Below are positions 1 to 9,891 of a DNA stretch of 64,000 bases, in pieces. The notes beneath the pieces were generated by a model. That model did no database searches. It saw only the letters and a program-made list of their open reading frames with translations, and was not told the DNA's origin. The translations under genes and the position numbers were made by a program. Origin of the DNA: Meghimatium bilineatum (Eukaryota; Mollusca; Gastropoda; Stylommatophora; Philomycidae); contig CM067322.1 in assembly GCA_034231615.1 (NCBI GenBank), forward strand, positions 99,209,087 through 99,273,086, written 5' to 3'. How positions within the stretch are numbered: the first letter of the stretch is position 1; each line of letters begins with the position of its first letter.

Positions 1-240
1 GAGGACATTCGACAAAGAATTGGCACTGCCACAATCTCGGAATATATTAAGAGCCAACAGATTAACTGGTTTGCACACATTAGCAGACTACCACCAGACA
101 GTATATCACAGTAAGCTATGCTACACATATAGAAGGCAACCCTAGATGCCGACCACGAAAACTATGGATCACCGAAATAAAGGAGGAGACAAATTCCACA
201 ATATACTCAGCACACACGGTGGTCATTTAATACCTGTGTG
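1..240 (+). pseudogene. LINE reverse-transcriptase C-terminal remnant
   Basis: A decayed reading of the post-RT segment of a non-LTR element is visible (QQINWFAHISRLP, matching the family pattern QQIKWFGHIxRM seen again near 9.8 kb). It is cut by the window edge and followed by stops. No other domain remains, so the family is uncertain. Confidence 0.45.
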
Positions 241-405
241 ATAAAGACCGCATGCTCTTGCTGTCGCCACATTATGTATCGGGTGAGTTTTTTTTAAATT
301 AGCCTCCGACAGAAACAAAACCCTAGTCCTTACTGGGGATCGAATTCTAGACTTCGCTAGTGTGAGACCGACGTCCTCACACTCTCGACCATGCGCCACG
401 CTATT
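228..405 (-). repeat. tRNA-derived SINE copy
   Basis: On the minus strand the segment begins tRNA-like, with a box-A-like stretch and a box-B-like GATTCGATCC-type stretch, followed by a non-tRNA body. A second copy in the same orientation lies at 14620-14768, with matching head and body. It is a SINE, not a functional tRNA gene: the cloverleaf is not intact. Confidence 0.55.
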
Positions 406-479
406 AACTAGAATCGGAACCCCTGACGTTGAAAGGCAATAAAAGGTTTAGCGAATAGATAAAGTCGAGATTTAAGTGA

Positions 480-905
480 GTTAAGATTAACTCTTCTGTC
501 GAGTTCTTCCTTAACCGGAACCACGTTCGCGGATGAGAAAGGGTTCAGTACCCGATGGACACATGCACATAACGTCTAATTACACGAATCAAGTTTACTG
601 GCTGTGGAACACCTCGTGTGAGATAGACGTGAACGACAGTCGTCTCGGCGAAGAATCATTACGCGACCGTCGACAGATAGGCAGGCTGTCACATGCTGAA
701 GAAGCCCACTATCTGAATTAAAGGCATGACGAAAACGGATGTGCTGGACCTCGTATGCCTGAGCCACAAAGTGAGCCAACGAAGATGCAAACAACGAAGT
801 TCAACCGTGGAACTAGCAGTACAACGTACTTCACGCTCCTCATCGGAAATCACACGATTTATTCGTTATGGTTATAAAAGAGTGAACGCAGAAGAAGTAT
901 CATCA
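480..905 (+). repeat. AAAC/GAA-superfamily element, 3' part
   Basis: Collinear with the 3' half of the long elements at 9892-12717 and 29202-30164. It shares the landmarks AACTCTTCTGT, GGTTCAGTACCCGATGG, the GTGGAACACCTCGTG block and GGCTGTCACA, and ends GAACGCAGAAGAAG. The short reading frames here are open by chance; I see no protein homology. Confidence 0.6.
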
Positions 906-1162
906 AATATTAAAGGTAACAAATATCCCAAGTTTGTTGATTGTTGCGACATAAGCAGCGAAATTAAAATACAATTTGAACCATTAAATAATTTAAAATC
1001 TGAACGCTTTTTTATATTAGTTTGTGTTATTCCGATATTGATGCGTACAATTTATGATCTATCGCACGCTTCTGCCTAAGCTCTTTCGGTAACCTTTGAT
1101 TTCTGTTTCTGACGTAGTTGGCGATCGCTCGTTGAAAGACTTTTGAATACTGTACCAGTAGA

Positions 1163-1382
1163 GGTTTTTTCGGTGTCATTAAGAGACACGACGACATGGA
1201 GAGTGTGTTACTGGAGGGATGATAGAAAGCAACAGGGGCAAAGACAACCCAAGACGTCATTGGACAAAAGACATTCAAGAATACCTACGCATGTCACTAA
1301 AACTTGCTCAAGACCGCGGAGAATTCCAGAGATCCAAAGGGAAGACTACGTTCTGGAAAGAATGTGTCACCTGATGATGATG
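1163..1382 (+). mobile_element. 5'-truncated LINE-B 3' end with TSD
   Basis: Encodes the C-terminal tail of a non-LTR reverse transcriptase (EFQRSKGKTTFWKECVT then stop), matching the end of the longer copy at 10264-11736 (GKTTFWKEYVT). It is followed by a GATGATGATG tail. A 9-bp duplication ACCAGTAGA flanks it at 1154-1162 and 1383-1391, which fixes the insertion boundaries. Confidence 0.75.
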
Positions 1383-1399
1383 ACCAGTAGACACTACCA

Positions 1400-1812
1400 C
1401 ATGTTTAATTATAATTTTCCTTGACTATCTGTTGTCTTTTTCACAAATGCCGTCACGTGTCGTGTGAAATTGAAGTTTTCTGCCTTTTGCCATCTTTGTT
1501 GCGCTTGCCATAATTTCTCTCTGATTGAATCTTTTTTTATATTCTTGGTCTTCCTCTTACTTTGTAGTCGTTCTTTATGCTGTTGTACGTCTGAGTGTGA
1601 TGGTTCCATTCGCATAAGCAGTGCAGGATTTACCTACAAGCTAAAAAAGCTATAGCTTAGGGCCCCCACGTTTTCTTGTGCATTTCATCTGGCATGTTGT
1701 AATCTTTTTCAAGGGTGTTTTTAGAAGGGGCTATGTCTGGCTCTGGTAACATATGGTTGAAATAAAGATGGAGTTTGGTTATCATGTTGATCGCTGGGTT
1801 TTTAAGCAGCGG
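1400..1812. other. no recognisable gene
   Basis: AT-rich sequence with small opposing open frames lacking homology. I see no repeat shared with the rest of the window. Confidence 0.4.
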
Positions 1813-1824
1813 TAACATTTGGTA

Positions 1825-2163
1825 GAGATGTGGTTCTACAGAAGAATGCTGAGAATACCATGGACTGCCAGAAAAACTAATGTAGAGGTGTTGAATGAGT
1901 TAAATGCGAAACTGACCTTAATCAACAATATAAGAAAAAGGCAATCTTCTTTTTTTGGCCACTTCATGAGACAGGCAGGTTTAGAGAACATAATCACAAC
2001 AGGCAAGATTGAAGGCACCAGAGACAGAGGGCGACAACGTGAGAAAATATTAAAATATTAGACAGTTTGACAACCTGGCATGGCAAGGAAACAACAACGA
2101 CTTTGATACATAATACTGTGGACAGAGCGCCTACGCCACCCGGCATGGCACCTGATGATGATG
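1825..2163 (+). mobile_element. 5'-truncated LINE 3' end with TSD
   Basis: Codes for the post-RT region of a non-LTR element (EMWFYRRMLRIPW, then a KRQSSFFGHFMRQAG stretch) with later stops, then a GATGATGATG tail. An 11-bp duplication AACATTTGGTA at 1814-1824 and 2164-2174 brackets it exactly, so this is a single insertion of 339 bp. The same EMWxYRR motif is found in the antisense copy ending near 4185, so the two may be one family. Confidence 0.82.
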
Positions 2164-2174
2164 AACATTTGGTA

Positions 2175-2673
2175 TGTTACAGCGTTTACTTTTTGGCACC
2201 TGATCTCAATTTTGCCGTCTCCTGTAAAAATTCTTCCTAGATATTTAAATTCTGATGTCTATTTTTGTTTTGTGTCGTTAACATACACATTTAGCTGTTC
2301 TGTTCCATTCTCTATGTTTGTACATTACATGTTCATTCTTAAATAATTTATATATTTATTTATTTGGGGTTGTGTTAGGGTTAATTATGTACATGCATAT
2401 TTATACTATTAAATGATGAAGTTGAAATGTACAAACAGTTAAGGGAAATAATTAAATGTGGTGGTGTCTATTGGTACAATACCGACTTTAACCTGACAAC
2501 GCGACGCTATTATTTTTGTCTTGTAATATAACGCGTCACCGCTCGTAAAATGTCCGGCGGCAGTTATCACAAAAGAAAATTGCACGTGTTACGTTTTGAT
2601 GATGGTGTTCGTCCGTCGTGATCAACGATGACCAAAAACTCAACCATAATAATAATAACAATAAATAATAAAG
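2175..2673. other. AT-rich spacer
   Basis: No coding or repeat signal that I recognise; poly-AATAAT runs lie near 2650-2675. Confidence 0.4.
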
Positions 2674-3115
2674 TTAATAGTGCGTTTTTAAATGACTAGC
2701 AAGTCCAATGCGCGCACAAAATGTTCTTTTACAGAATTGACAACAATAGAAGGTATCTGTGTGAGGTTGAGATGTTTTTTCTTTTCTACGTGTCCGCTTC
2801 TGTCTTGCAGTTTCTTGTCTGAATTCTTCCGCCGCTAGTGCTCCCGTTCTAATGCTGTAACGCCATGCCGTTCTATCCTGAGCAAGGCTCTCCCAAGCGC
2901 CTACGTCAATGTTAAGATGTTTCAAGGATGACTTGAGCGTGTCTTTAAAACGCTTTTTCTGTCCACCAGCTTTTCGAAATCCTGCCTTGAGTTCTCCATA
3001 ATATATTTGTTTTGGCAAACACGAGTTCTCCATACGCACAAGATGGCCTGCCCAGCGTGCCTGCTCCTTCATAAGTATTGTGTGGATGCTTATTGAGGTT
3101 GTTTTTTCCACGACC
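2674..3115 (-). pseudogene. LINE C-terminal fragment with C2H2 zinc finger
   Basis: The minus-strand frame reads the post-RT region of a non-LTR polyprotein (RWAGHLVRMENSCLPKQIYY, then FKDTLKSSLKHL and DRTAWRYSIRTG) and ends in a C2H2 finger (CQFCKRTF ... SHLKTH) just before its stop. Such a C-terminal finger is known from some metazoan LINE polyproteins. The frame continues rightward to 3393 without homology, so only the left part is annotated. It is 5'-truncated and not autonomous. Confidence 0.7.
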
Positions 3116-3287
3116 TCGTATGAGTTTTTATAGTTCTGTTTGGAGCTTACAATTATTGACAGTAGAATCCGTTTATCCGAACCGCAATTAACCGAATCCT
3201 CAATTACCCGAATCGAATTTGGGTGAAATAATGTTAGAGCGTTAGCGCGTGCCGTTACTATGTGCTTTATTTGCAATACATAGGTCA

Positions 3288-4185
3288 TCATCATCAAGTA
3301 CCGTCTCCGCAACGAAGGTTGGCTGAAACGGATCTCCAACATCCCCTGTCTCTTGTCTTGGCGGTGCACTCTGCTAGACTGTAACCTGTCCATCGTGTGA
3401 TCTTACTCTCCCACTTGTATCTCTGCCTACCTCTTGCTCGCTTCATTTTGACTTTACCCTCAAGTAGGGTTACCATAATTGTCAGATGGAAAAAAGAGGA
3501 TACGCAAAATGTTCATTAAATATGGCCAATATTAAATGTTGCACAAATAAAATTAAAGTTAAACTACATAAAATATTGTTCTTATTTAATTATAAACTTG
3601 TATTAACTGAATATTAATTGAGTTTCGGCATTTTCTAAATCTTATTTTAAAAAATTTAAGTTCATCTTCAATTCAAAAATTTATTAATTAATAATTTTCA
3701 CTAACGAACTCGCGTTACAGTCTGCTGTGCGAAATGCTTTATGTTTACGAAAAATTGAAAATGGCTAACGGAACCAGAAGTTCTGATGGCTAATGTTAAT
3801 ATTGAGCTAAATATAGCTGGCTCGCGTGTTTATTTCATTATACATAATAGATTCTAGTAAATAGCACATAAAAGTAAGTAAGAAAGTATCGATCGATCGG
3901 GGACGGAGAAAAACCAGGACAAAAGCCATTTTTTAGGAAAGCCGCCAGGACAGGGGCATAAACAGAGTACGTGTCCGAGGAAACCCGGACGTATGGTAAC
4001 TGTACCCTCAAGTAAGGTCTTCAAAAAGGTGTGATGTCGTTTAATGTGTCCAAAATATTTTATTTGCCTGATCTTTATTTTTCTTAGTAGTTATTTCTTC
4101 ATATTAAGTGTTTTTAGGACCTCTTTATTTGTTCTCATCTCCTTCCATGGTGTTCATCCTATTCTCCTATATGCCCACATCTCAA
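3288..4185 (-). mobile_element. LINE-C 3' end, split by a DNA transposon
   Basis: On the minus strand coding runs from about 4185 (EMWAYRR, then KIRQIKYFGHIKRH, then TLLEGK) to about 4014. It resumes at 3465 in frame with [19 protein letters not shown] and TRWTGYSLAECTAKTRDR, and ends in stop plus a tail read as TCATCATCATCA at 3288 on the plus strand. The block 3466-4002 is a later insertion. A sense copy of the same 3' end lies at 32627-32766. Confidence 0.78.
3466..4002. mobile_element. non-autonomous hAT-like DNA transposon
   Basis: The ends form an imperfect inverted repeat (AGGGTTACCATA at left, TATGGTAACTGT at right) typical of hAT ends of the CAGGGTTACCATACG type. A duplicated flank TACCCTCAAGTA lies at 3455-3466 and 4003-4014; the true hAT TSD of 8 bp would sit inside it. 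The interior is AT-rich, has no transposase, and near both ends carries purine-rich stretches common in hAT MITEs. Removing it restores the minus-strand LINE frame. Confidence 0.72.
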
Positions 4186-4213
4186 AGGCAACAGAGAGTG
4201 CAAGAAACACAGC

Positions 4214-4494
4214 CACTTAAGCGTGGATGCTGAAGTCAAGGCACTAATATGCGAGAATGCCGATGATTCAGAGGTTGTGATTTACACGGACTAGTCGGTC
4301 ATCCGTCGCCAGCGATGGGCATGGGCCTTTACTGTCAGATCAAAAGGGAAAACAGTACACGAAGCCAGTGGTGCCTTTACCGCAACAACGAGCAGCCTAA
4401 CTATGGAAGTAGTCGCCGTAACGCAGGCACTTTACTGGCTGGAATAGCAAACCTATTCCCATGCATGCATACTAAGTGATGCACTGAATATGAT
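4214..4494 (+). pseudogene. RNase H domain remnant, 5' half
   Basis: Reads as RNase H of a non-LTR element: an EVVIYTD strand (the first catalytic Asp in TD, followed by a stop where Gly is expected), then TMEVVAVTQAL with the catalytic Glu, then ILSDALNMI with the second Asp. Two in-frame stops show decay. The frame continues across the LINE inserted at 4495 into 8551-9016. Confidence 0.75.
4483..4494 (+). repeat. TSD of the 4495-8550 LINE (left)
   Basis: ACTGAATATGAT, identical to 8551-8562. It defines the 5' boundary of the LINE. Confidence 0.85.
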
Positions 4495-4663
4495 CTCCAT
4501 CGAGACCAGCACCGTGCAGAGGTGATGGGGCTTAGTTCAGCCATCAGGGGCTGGAAACTAAGACTGGTCGGGCAGTCCCACTCGAGCAGGACCATAGTCC
4601 TGCCCTAGTAAGCAGAGTGCTGAAGACGGAGGCATCCAGCCAAAAGGCGCACAGATAATCAGG

Positions 4664-5581
4664 ATGCCACGCACAAAACACAATGGAAACATGTCTACAT
4701 CTATAAAAAGTTATGGTGCCTGCCCTGTGGCGGACGTTCAGGCAGGGACGGTGCCGGGCCCTATACCTCGAAAGGGCCCAACCTCAGTTACTGGAAGTCC
4801 TTCTCAATTGCCCAGAGGAGCCAGGAGGCAAGGGAATAGAGCTACTGGCCAAACAAACAAACGACCAATAAAAATAATGCACTGGAATGCTGAGGGTGTC
4901 AACAGTAAAAGAGATGGATACAGCAAAAAATTGGAACTTGAAAATGTCCTCAGTGAAGAACAAGTTAACATATGCTGTATCCAAGAAACACACCTCAGCA
5001 GCGACATAGCCTTCAAAATCAGAGGCTACCAGTGCTACCGATCTGACCGAAAGGACAGGCGAAAGGGTGGAATTCTGACACTTGTTAAAAACAATATCAG
5101 CGCATGTCAGCTTGAAGTATATATGGAAGGGGCAGAATACCAGATGCTCCACCTAAAAACAGACAGTGCAGAATTCCATCTCCTGAACTACTACTGCCCA
5201 AATGATAAACCATTGTCACTAGACACAATTCCAGACAAAGAGAGACTTATGGTGTGTGGTGACTTCAACAGCCACTCTCAGAGCTGGGGCTACGATCATA
5301 TCGACAAGAGAGGTGAGGAACTTGAGAGCTGGCAGGATGAAAATAATCTCATCCTTATTAACCAGCCAGCAGACTCACCAACCTTCTACTCGAGAGCATG
5401 GCACACCACCTCTACACCAGACCTAGCATTCCACTCACCAGGCTTGGAATGGAACATCACACGTGTTGTTGGAAAGCAGCTTGGAGGTAGTGACCACAGA
5501 CCAGTATTTCTGGAAATCCACAATGAATTTACCACGGACAGCAGCACGCTCACTAGGTGGAACTATAAAAGGGCAGACTAG
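4664..5581 (+). CDS. LINE-A polyprotein, endonuclease segment
   Basis: 305 codons. After ~70 low-complexity residues comes an exonuclease-endonuclease-phosphatase fold: HWNAEGVNSK (Asn site), CCIQETHL (catalytic Glu), KGGILTLVKN, MVCGDFNSHSQSWGYD (GDFN), and GGSDHRPVFLEI (SDH, C-terminal catalytic His). The enzyme nicks target DNA to prime reverse transcription. It ends at TAG 5579-5581 inside the usually continuous RADW context. Three bases later the same frame stays open to 8515, so the stop is most simply a TGG-to-TAG nonsense change in one ORF, not a genuine ORF boundary. Confidence 0.85.
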   Translation: MPRTKHNGNMSTSIKSYGACPVADVQAGTVPGPIPRKGPTSVTGSPSQLPRGARRQGNRATGQTNKRPIKIMHWNAEGVNSKRDGYSKKLELENVLSEEQVNICCIQETHLSSDIAFKIRGYQCYRSDRKDRRKGGILTLVKNNISACQLEVYMEGAEYQMLHLKTDSAEFHLLNYYCPNDKPLSLDTIPDKERLMVCGDFNSHSQSWGYDHIDKRGEELESWQDENNLILINQPADSPTFYSRAWHTTSTPDLAFHSPGLEWNITRVVGKQLGGSDHRPVFLEIHNEFTTDSSTLTRWNYKRAD

Positions 5582-5584
5582 AAA

Positions 5585-8515
5585 ATGTACCAGCATTTAA
5601 CCAGTGTTCTAGCTAAGGACATGAACTTGGACAAAGACATCAATAGAGCAGTGAGTGAATTTAATAGATGTATACTACATGCTGCTAGTAAAACCATACC
5701 CAGGGGGGCACGCAAAAACTACAAACCCTACTGGAATGATGAACTGGAAAAGCTGCAAAATGAGATGGAAACATCTAGACAGCAGGCTGAGAACAGACCT
5801 AGCCAAGAACATCACAACAAATATCAGCAAACAAAGGCTAAATTTCAAAGAGCCAAGTTACAAGCCAGACGGAGCAGCTGGAAAGAAAAAACAGAGTCGC
5901 TGAACCTAGAAAGAGATACTAGGAAATTATGGAAACTTGTAAAACAACTAAATGATGAAGGTACAGGGAGAAATACCAGGATCACACTTAATAAAGATAG
6001 AAACTATTTAACAGGTAAACATGCAGCTGATTACTTTGCAGATTCCTTTGCAGAAGACAATAACGTCAAAGTCAGCCCAGACAAACAACAGGAGGTTCGA
6101 GAGAACCAGCAAAACATTGGACAAGGTGAACCTATACCTGAAGTCATGGAGGCACCAATCACAATGAGAGAACTGGAGCATGCAATATCCAAATTGAAAA
6201 TGAAAAAGTCCCCTGGAGCTGATGGAGTGTCCAATGAAATGATTAGAAACCTGGGAAGTGCAGCAAGAGCAAAGCTACTGCAGATCTTTAACACAAGCTG
6301 GTCCACAGGTAATGTACCACAGGCGTGGAGAGAAGCAATAATGATACCACTCCTCAAATCAGGAAAAGATGGCAACACAGTCTCCAACTACAGGCCCATC
6401 AGCCTCACAAGCTGTCTATGTAAAACAATGGAACGCATTATCAATCTTAGGATGCAGTGGTACCTTGAAAGTGAAAACCTTCTGGTATCACAGCAAGCAG
6501 GTTTCAGACAGTGCTACTCTACTGAAGATCAGGCAACCTACCTCTCCCAAGAGATTGAGGATGCCTTCCAAGAAAAGAAACTGGTACTAGCAGCATGGAT
6601 AGACCTCAGGAAAGCATTTGATAAGGTCTGGAAAGAAGGGCTCCTAAAGAAATTGCGAAATTGCAGAGTTAGCTCAAGAATGTACAAATGGGTAAAAGCA
6701 TACCTGCATAATAGAAGAGCCAGGGTACAATTAGATGGGCGCAAGAGCAAGAAAGTTCTACTGCGTCATGGAGTCCCCCAGGGAGGAGTCCTGTCACCCA
6801 CACTTTTCTTGGTTTACATCAATGACCTAGTTGCTGAACTACCACACGGGATCAAAGTGGCAATGTATGCTGACGACCTGGTGATCTGGTGCACAGAAGA
6901 ACATGCAACAGTGGCCAGTAAACAAATACAAAGAGCTATCGATGCCCTAACCTTATGGGCTAATAGATGGTGCGTCAGCATTAACACAGATAAGTGCAGC
7001 ACTACACTCTTTACCCTCTCACCAAAACAAAAAGCTGGTCAAATCAAGATAGATGGAGAGCTCTTGAAAGAAGACAAACAACCCACATACCTCGGAGTTA
7101 CTTTTGATGATAAGCTGACATGGAAGCAGCACATAAACAAAGCAACAACAAAAGCCAGTAGGAAGCTAGCTATCCTGAGAAAACTAAGTGGAACCACATG
7201 GGGAGCCAGTGGAAATATACTCAGTAAAGTTTACCAGCAAGGCATAAGACCACACCTGGAATACGGTTCAGCTGCGTGGTGTCCTGCATCAAACACCACA
7301 TTGCAAGATCTAGATAAAGTGCAAAACCAGGCACTTAGAATAATGTTGGGAGCAATGAAATCAACACCCATAGCAGAGATGCAGAAAATGGGAAGAATGC
7401 AAACACTTGGCGAACGCAGAGACACAAAAGTACTAATTCAAGCAGAAAAGTTTCAGTGTATGCCAAGTCATCCAATGAAGGAAAGATTCCAAAATCTAGC
7501 AATGGGGCGACTGAAAAGGAGCAGCTTTATCCATCAAGCTAAACGACTCCGCAGACAACTTACAGACCTACCTGAAGTTGACAGCCCCTTAAGGTCTGTA
7601 CCAGAGCAAACCCCGTGGAGTGAAAGCCATGGAATGCCAATATACATTCAGACCCATGTGAAAGGAATACTAAGCGAGGACGAACAGAACAGTGTGCAGC
7701 GAATGACAGTCACCCTCAGTTTCCTGGATGAGGAATATCCACAAGATATATGGGTCAGAGTGTACACAGATGGGTCAGCACAGAATGCTGTGAGGAATGG
7801 AGGTGCAGGTGTATATATAGAATATCCACACAAGCCTAGAGATACAATCAGAACACCGACAGGAAAATTCTGCAATAATTATGATGCAGAAATCCAGGCA
7901 ATTAGTGTAGCAGCTAAAAAACTGCTGAACTCCAACTCTGACCTACAGCCTGTGGTATTCCTGACAGATGCAGGGTCAGTGCTTCAAGCTCTCCAGTCTG
8001 GAAAACTAACAGACTTAAAAAAACTACTTAGCGAATTGTCTTACCAGTATAGGGTAACCATGCAGTGGATACCCTCTCACTGTGGAATACCAGGAAATGA
8101 AAAAGCAGACCAACTGGCTAAGGAAGGTGCTGCCGAAGACCAACCAGATATACCAATCACCTACCATCAGAAAAAACAGATGATAAAGTCAATAAGAAAG
8201 CCACAAACACCAACACAAGATGACTATCACAATATGAACAGATCAGAACAAGTTATAATTCTACGTCTCAGAACAGGACACAACCGACTCCGCAGTCACA
8301 TGTATACAAAGTTCAAGATTGGTAACACGGCCATGTGTACATGTGGACAGGCAGCACAGAGTGCCAAACATATACTTCAAGAGTGTTCTGAGCATGAAGC
8401 GCTGAGGCAGACATATTGGCCAGAGGAAGCAACACTGGAATCAAAGCTCTATGGGACACTGTATGAACTACAAAAGACAGTGAGTTTTATTAAGGAGACA
8501 GAATTACAGATATAG
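5585..8515 (+). CDS. LINE-A polyprotein, RT and RNase H segment
   Basis: 976 codons in the same frame as the endonuclease segment. RT motifs in order: KSPGADGVSNEMIRN; NYRPISLTS; AAWIDLRKAFDKVW; HGVPQGGVLSPTLFLVYIND; MYADDLVIW (catalytic YADD, near 6866-6877); PTYLGVTFDD. RNase H follows from ~7757: VYTDGSA (Asp), YDAEIQAI (Glu), FLTDAGSVLQAL (Asp), PSHCGIPGNEKADQLA (His and Asp), so all catalytic residues are present. The C-terminus has a CTCG...H...C knuckle (CTCGQAAQSAKHILQEC). No frameshift or stop is seen inside, so only the upstream TAG disables the element, which suggests a recent insertion. The first Met at 5591 is unlikely to be a natural start. Confidence 0.88.
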   Translation: MYQHLTSVLAKDMNLDKDINRAVSEFNRCILHAASKTIPRGARKNYKPYWNDELEKLQNEMETSRQQAENRPSQEHHNKYQQTKAKFQRAKLQARRSSWKEKTESLNLERDTRKLWKLVKQLNDEGTGRNTRITLNKDRNYLTGKHAADYFADSFAEDNNVKVSPDKQQEVRENQQNIGQGEPIPEVMEAPITMRELEHAISKLKMKKSPGADGVSNEMIRNLGSAARAKLLQIFNTSWSTGNVPQAWREAIMIPLLKSGKDGNTVSNYRPISLTSCLCKTMERIINLRMQWYLESENLLVSQQAGFRQCYSTEDQATYLSQEIEDAFQEKKLVLAAWIDLRKAFDKVWKEGLLKKLRNCRVSSRMYKWVKAYLHNRRARVQLDGRKSKKVLLRHGVPQGGVLSPTLFLVYINDLVAELPHGIKVAMYADDLVIWCTEEHATVASKQIQRAIDALTLWANRWCVSINTDKCSTTLFTLSPKQKAGQIKIDGELLKEDKQPTYLGVTFDDKLTWKQHINKATTKASRKLAILRKLSGTTWGASGNILSKVYQQGIRPHLEYGSAAWCPASNTTLQDLDKVQNQALRIMLGAMKSTPIAEMQKMGRMQTLGERRDTKVLIQAEKFQCMPSHPMKERFQNLAMGRLKRSSFIHQAKRLRRQLTDLPEVDSPLRSVPEQTPWSESHGMPIYIQTHVKGILSEDEQNSVQRMTVTLSFLDEEYPQDIWVRVYTDGSAQNAVRNGGAGVYIEYPHKPRDTIRTPTGKFCNNYDAEIQAISVAAKKLLNSNSDLQPVVFLTDAGSVLQALQSGKLTDLKKLLSELSYQYRVTMQWIPSHCGIPGNEKADQLAKEGAAEDQPDIPITYHQKKQMIKSIRKPQTPTQDDYHNMNRSEQVIILRLRTGHNRLRSHMYTKFKIGNTAMCTCGQAAQSAKHILQECSEHEALRQTYWPEEATLESKLYGTLYELQKTVSFIKETELQI

Positions 8516-8550
8516 ACATGTTTCAAGTGAACGAAAGAAGAAGAAGAAGA

Positions 8551-9016
8551 ACTGAATATGATTCAGAAAGTCAAAACAGGTGATGTACGTAGGAAATGGG
8601 CGGAGTCATTGGAGAGAGCTAAAATGCGGGCATCACTACGAAAACTCACGCTTATTTTTGTCCCCGGACATGCTGGAGTGGAGGGAAAAGAACGTGCCGA
8701 CAAATTAGCTAGTCTTGTCACCACAACAGACGGTCAGCCTATGGACCGAGCAGACATACTCACTGCTCTTCGTGAGTCCTCACGATCAGAGGATTTTGAG
8801 ATGAATAAGCATGAGTCAATATCAAGAATGCAAGAATTGGGAGTGAGGATGGACGTGGCTCGAAGAGAGCCCTGAACAAAGATTTCAAAAAGAGTAGTGA
8901 AACAACATAGAACCGGAACCATCAGCCGTTATACCCTGAGAGATTTACTGAAGCGGAGATCGGAACATCTATGGACGTGTCCGGTGTGCGAAGATGATAA
9001 TCAACATATCTAATAC
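8551..9016 (+). pseudogene. RNase H domain remnant, 3' half
   Basis: Continues the 4214-4494 frame through the duplicated target (LNMIQKVKTGD): LTLIFVPGHAGVEGKERADKLA (the His and last Asp of RNase H), then ADILTALRE. After a stop near 8875 come HRTGTISRYTLRDLL and HLWTCPVCEDDNQHI, a typical LINE C-terminal Cys/His region. It belongs to an older LINE than the one that split it. Confidence 0.78.
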
Positions 9017-9524
9017 CTAATGTTCTGGACCATTCAATAAATCAAACTATTCTTTTATCAGCATGCATTTTCTATCTTGCGCAGCATAGCTTGCGTTGAG
9101 AGTCTGTGAGTGTTACTTAGTGTGTTGATGTAACAGTCATCAACCAATTAAGTGCTGCTGTAACTCCCTCTATCTCCATCCTCATGCTTCAAGTGACAGT
9201 GAAGTATGTATATGATTTCTCAATCAATTTCCTGCCGTTTCTGTAGGCAGCAAAACTCCAACGGCCTTTATTTGTATTTATGTTAAATGCGCCGTTTGTG
9301 TATATAATTATGCCTTGTGGTTTCGAGTGTAGCTGCGATTTCATGCACTGTAACCTGGGCCTTGATACCCGACCATTTTCGACATGCTTTATCTAGTTGT
9401 ATTATTACTTTAATCAATACTATCTGGCCAACATGGCGGTGATGGATGTGTAAACATTCAGGTCCTTCCCAAGATAGCTTCTGTGACTGGCTTTGCGAGC
9501 CGATAGAAGTATTTGTGCGAAAGC
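9017..9524. other. no recognisable gene
   Basis: Mixed-composition spacer. The minus-strand frame at 9283-9606 has no homology I recognise. Confidence 0.35.
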
Positions 9525-9533
9525 ATATTTCAA

Positions 9534-9634
9534 ATGCACAAGACCTGCAATCCTTTGCAACTGACAGACAAGCATGGAGAACTATGACATCCACCATATA
9601 TGCCAAACTTGGTAAAACAAGAACTGACTGACTG
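9534..9634 (+). mobile_element. LINE-D 3' end with ACTG tail and TSD
   Basis: Codes for the final residues NAQDLQSFATDRQAWRTM and AKLGKTRTD, then an ACTGACTGACTG tail. TSD ATATTTCAA at 9525-9533 and 9635-9643. The same C-terminus occurs antisense at 54648-55010. Strong 5' truncation leaves ~101 bp. Confidence 0.72.
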
Positions 9635-9669
9635 ATATTTCAAGGAGCAAGACAGTTGTCTTTTCATAA

Positions 9670-9891
9670 CATGTGAGATGAAATGCTTGAGGAAAGCCAC
9701 CGGGGTCATAAGGCTCGATAGATTACTAAATTAAGATATCAGGGAAAGATTAGGTATACAGTAATACATTGTACAAATTACATAGCAAACCAGCAGATAA
9801 AGTGGTTTGGCCACATTATGAGAATGCATCACACGTGTCCCGTACAGGCTTATAACCAAATGAGATCAGGGTACAAAGTCAGAGGAAGACC
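9670..9891 (+). pseudogene. LINE RT C-terminal remnant, left of a nested insertion
   Basis: Degenerate post-RT region (QQIKWFGHIMRMHHT, then QMRSGYKVRGRPG) with stops upstream. The frame stops at the AAAC element inserted at 9892 and resumes at 12730 (RGRPQKIRDILNRHG). A related antisense copy is at 14930-15300. Confidence 0.65.

Larger units (their letters stand above)
4495..8550 (+). mobile_element. Nearly intact LINE-A (EN-RT-RNase H, GAA tail)
   Basis: A 4056-bp non-LTR retrotransposon bounded by a perfect 12-bp TSD, with a 169-nt leader, one long frame (4664-8515) and a 35-nt trailer ending in (GAA)n. Domain order is apurinic-type endonuclease, reverse transcriptase, RNase H, then a C-terminal Cys/His knuckle. 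This order points to the I/Ingi/Nimb side of the LINE tree; I cannot assign a clade without a phylogeny. No ORF1/gag lies inside the TSDs, so either this family has a single ORF or the copy is 5'-truncated. It interrupts an older RNase H remnant in frame. Related GAA-tailed fragments lie at 20300-21321, 28130-29010 and 62916-63963. Confidence 0.88.
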
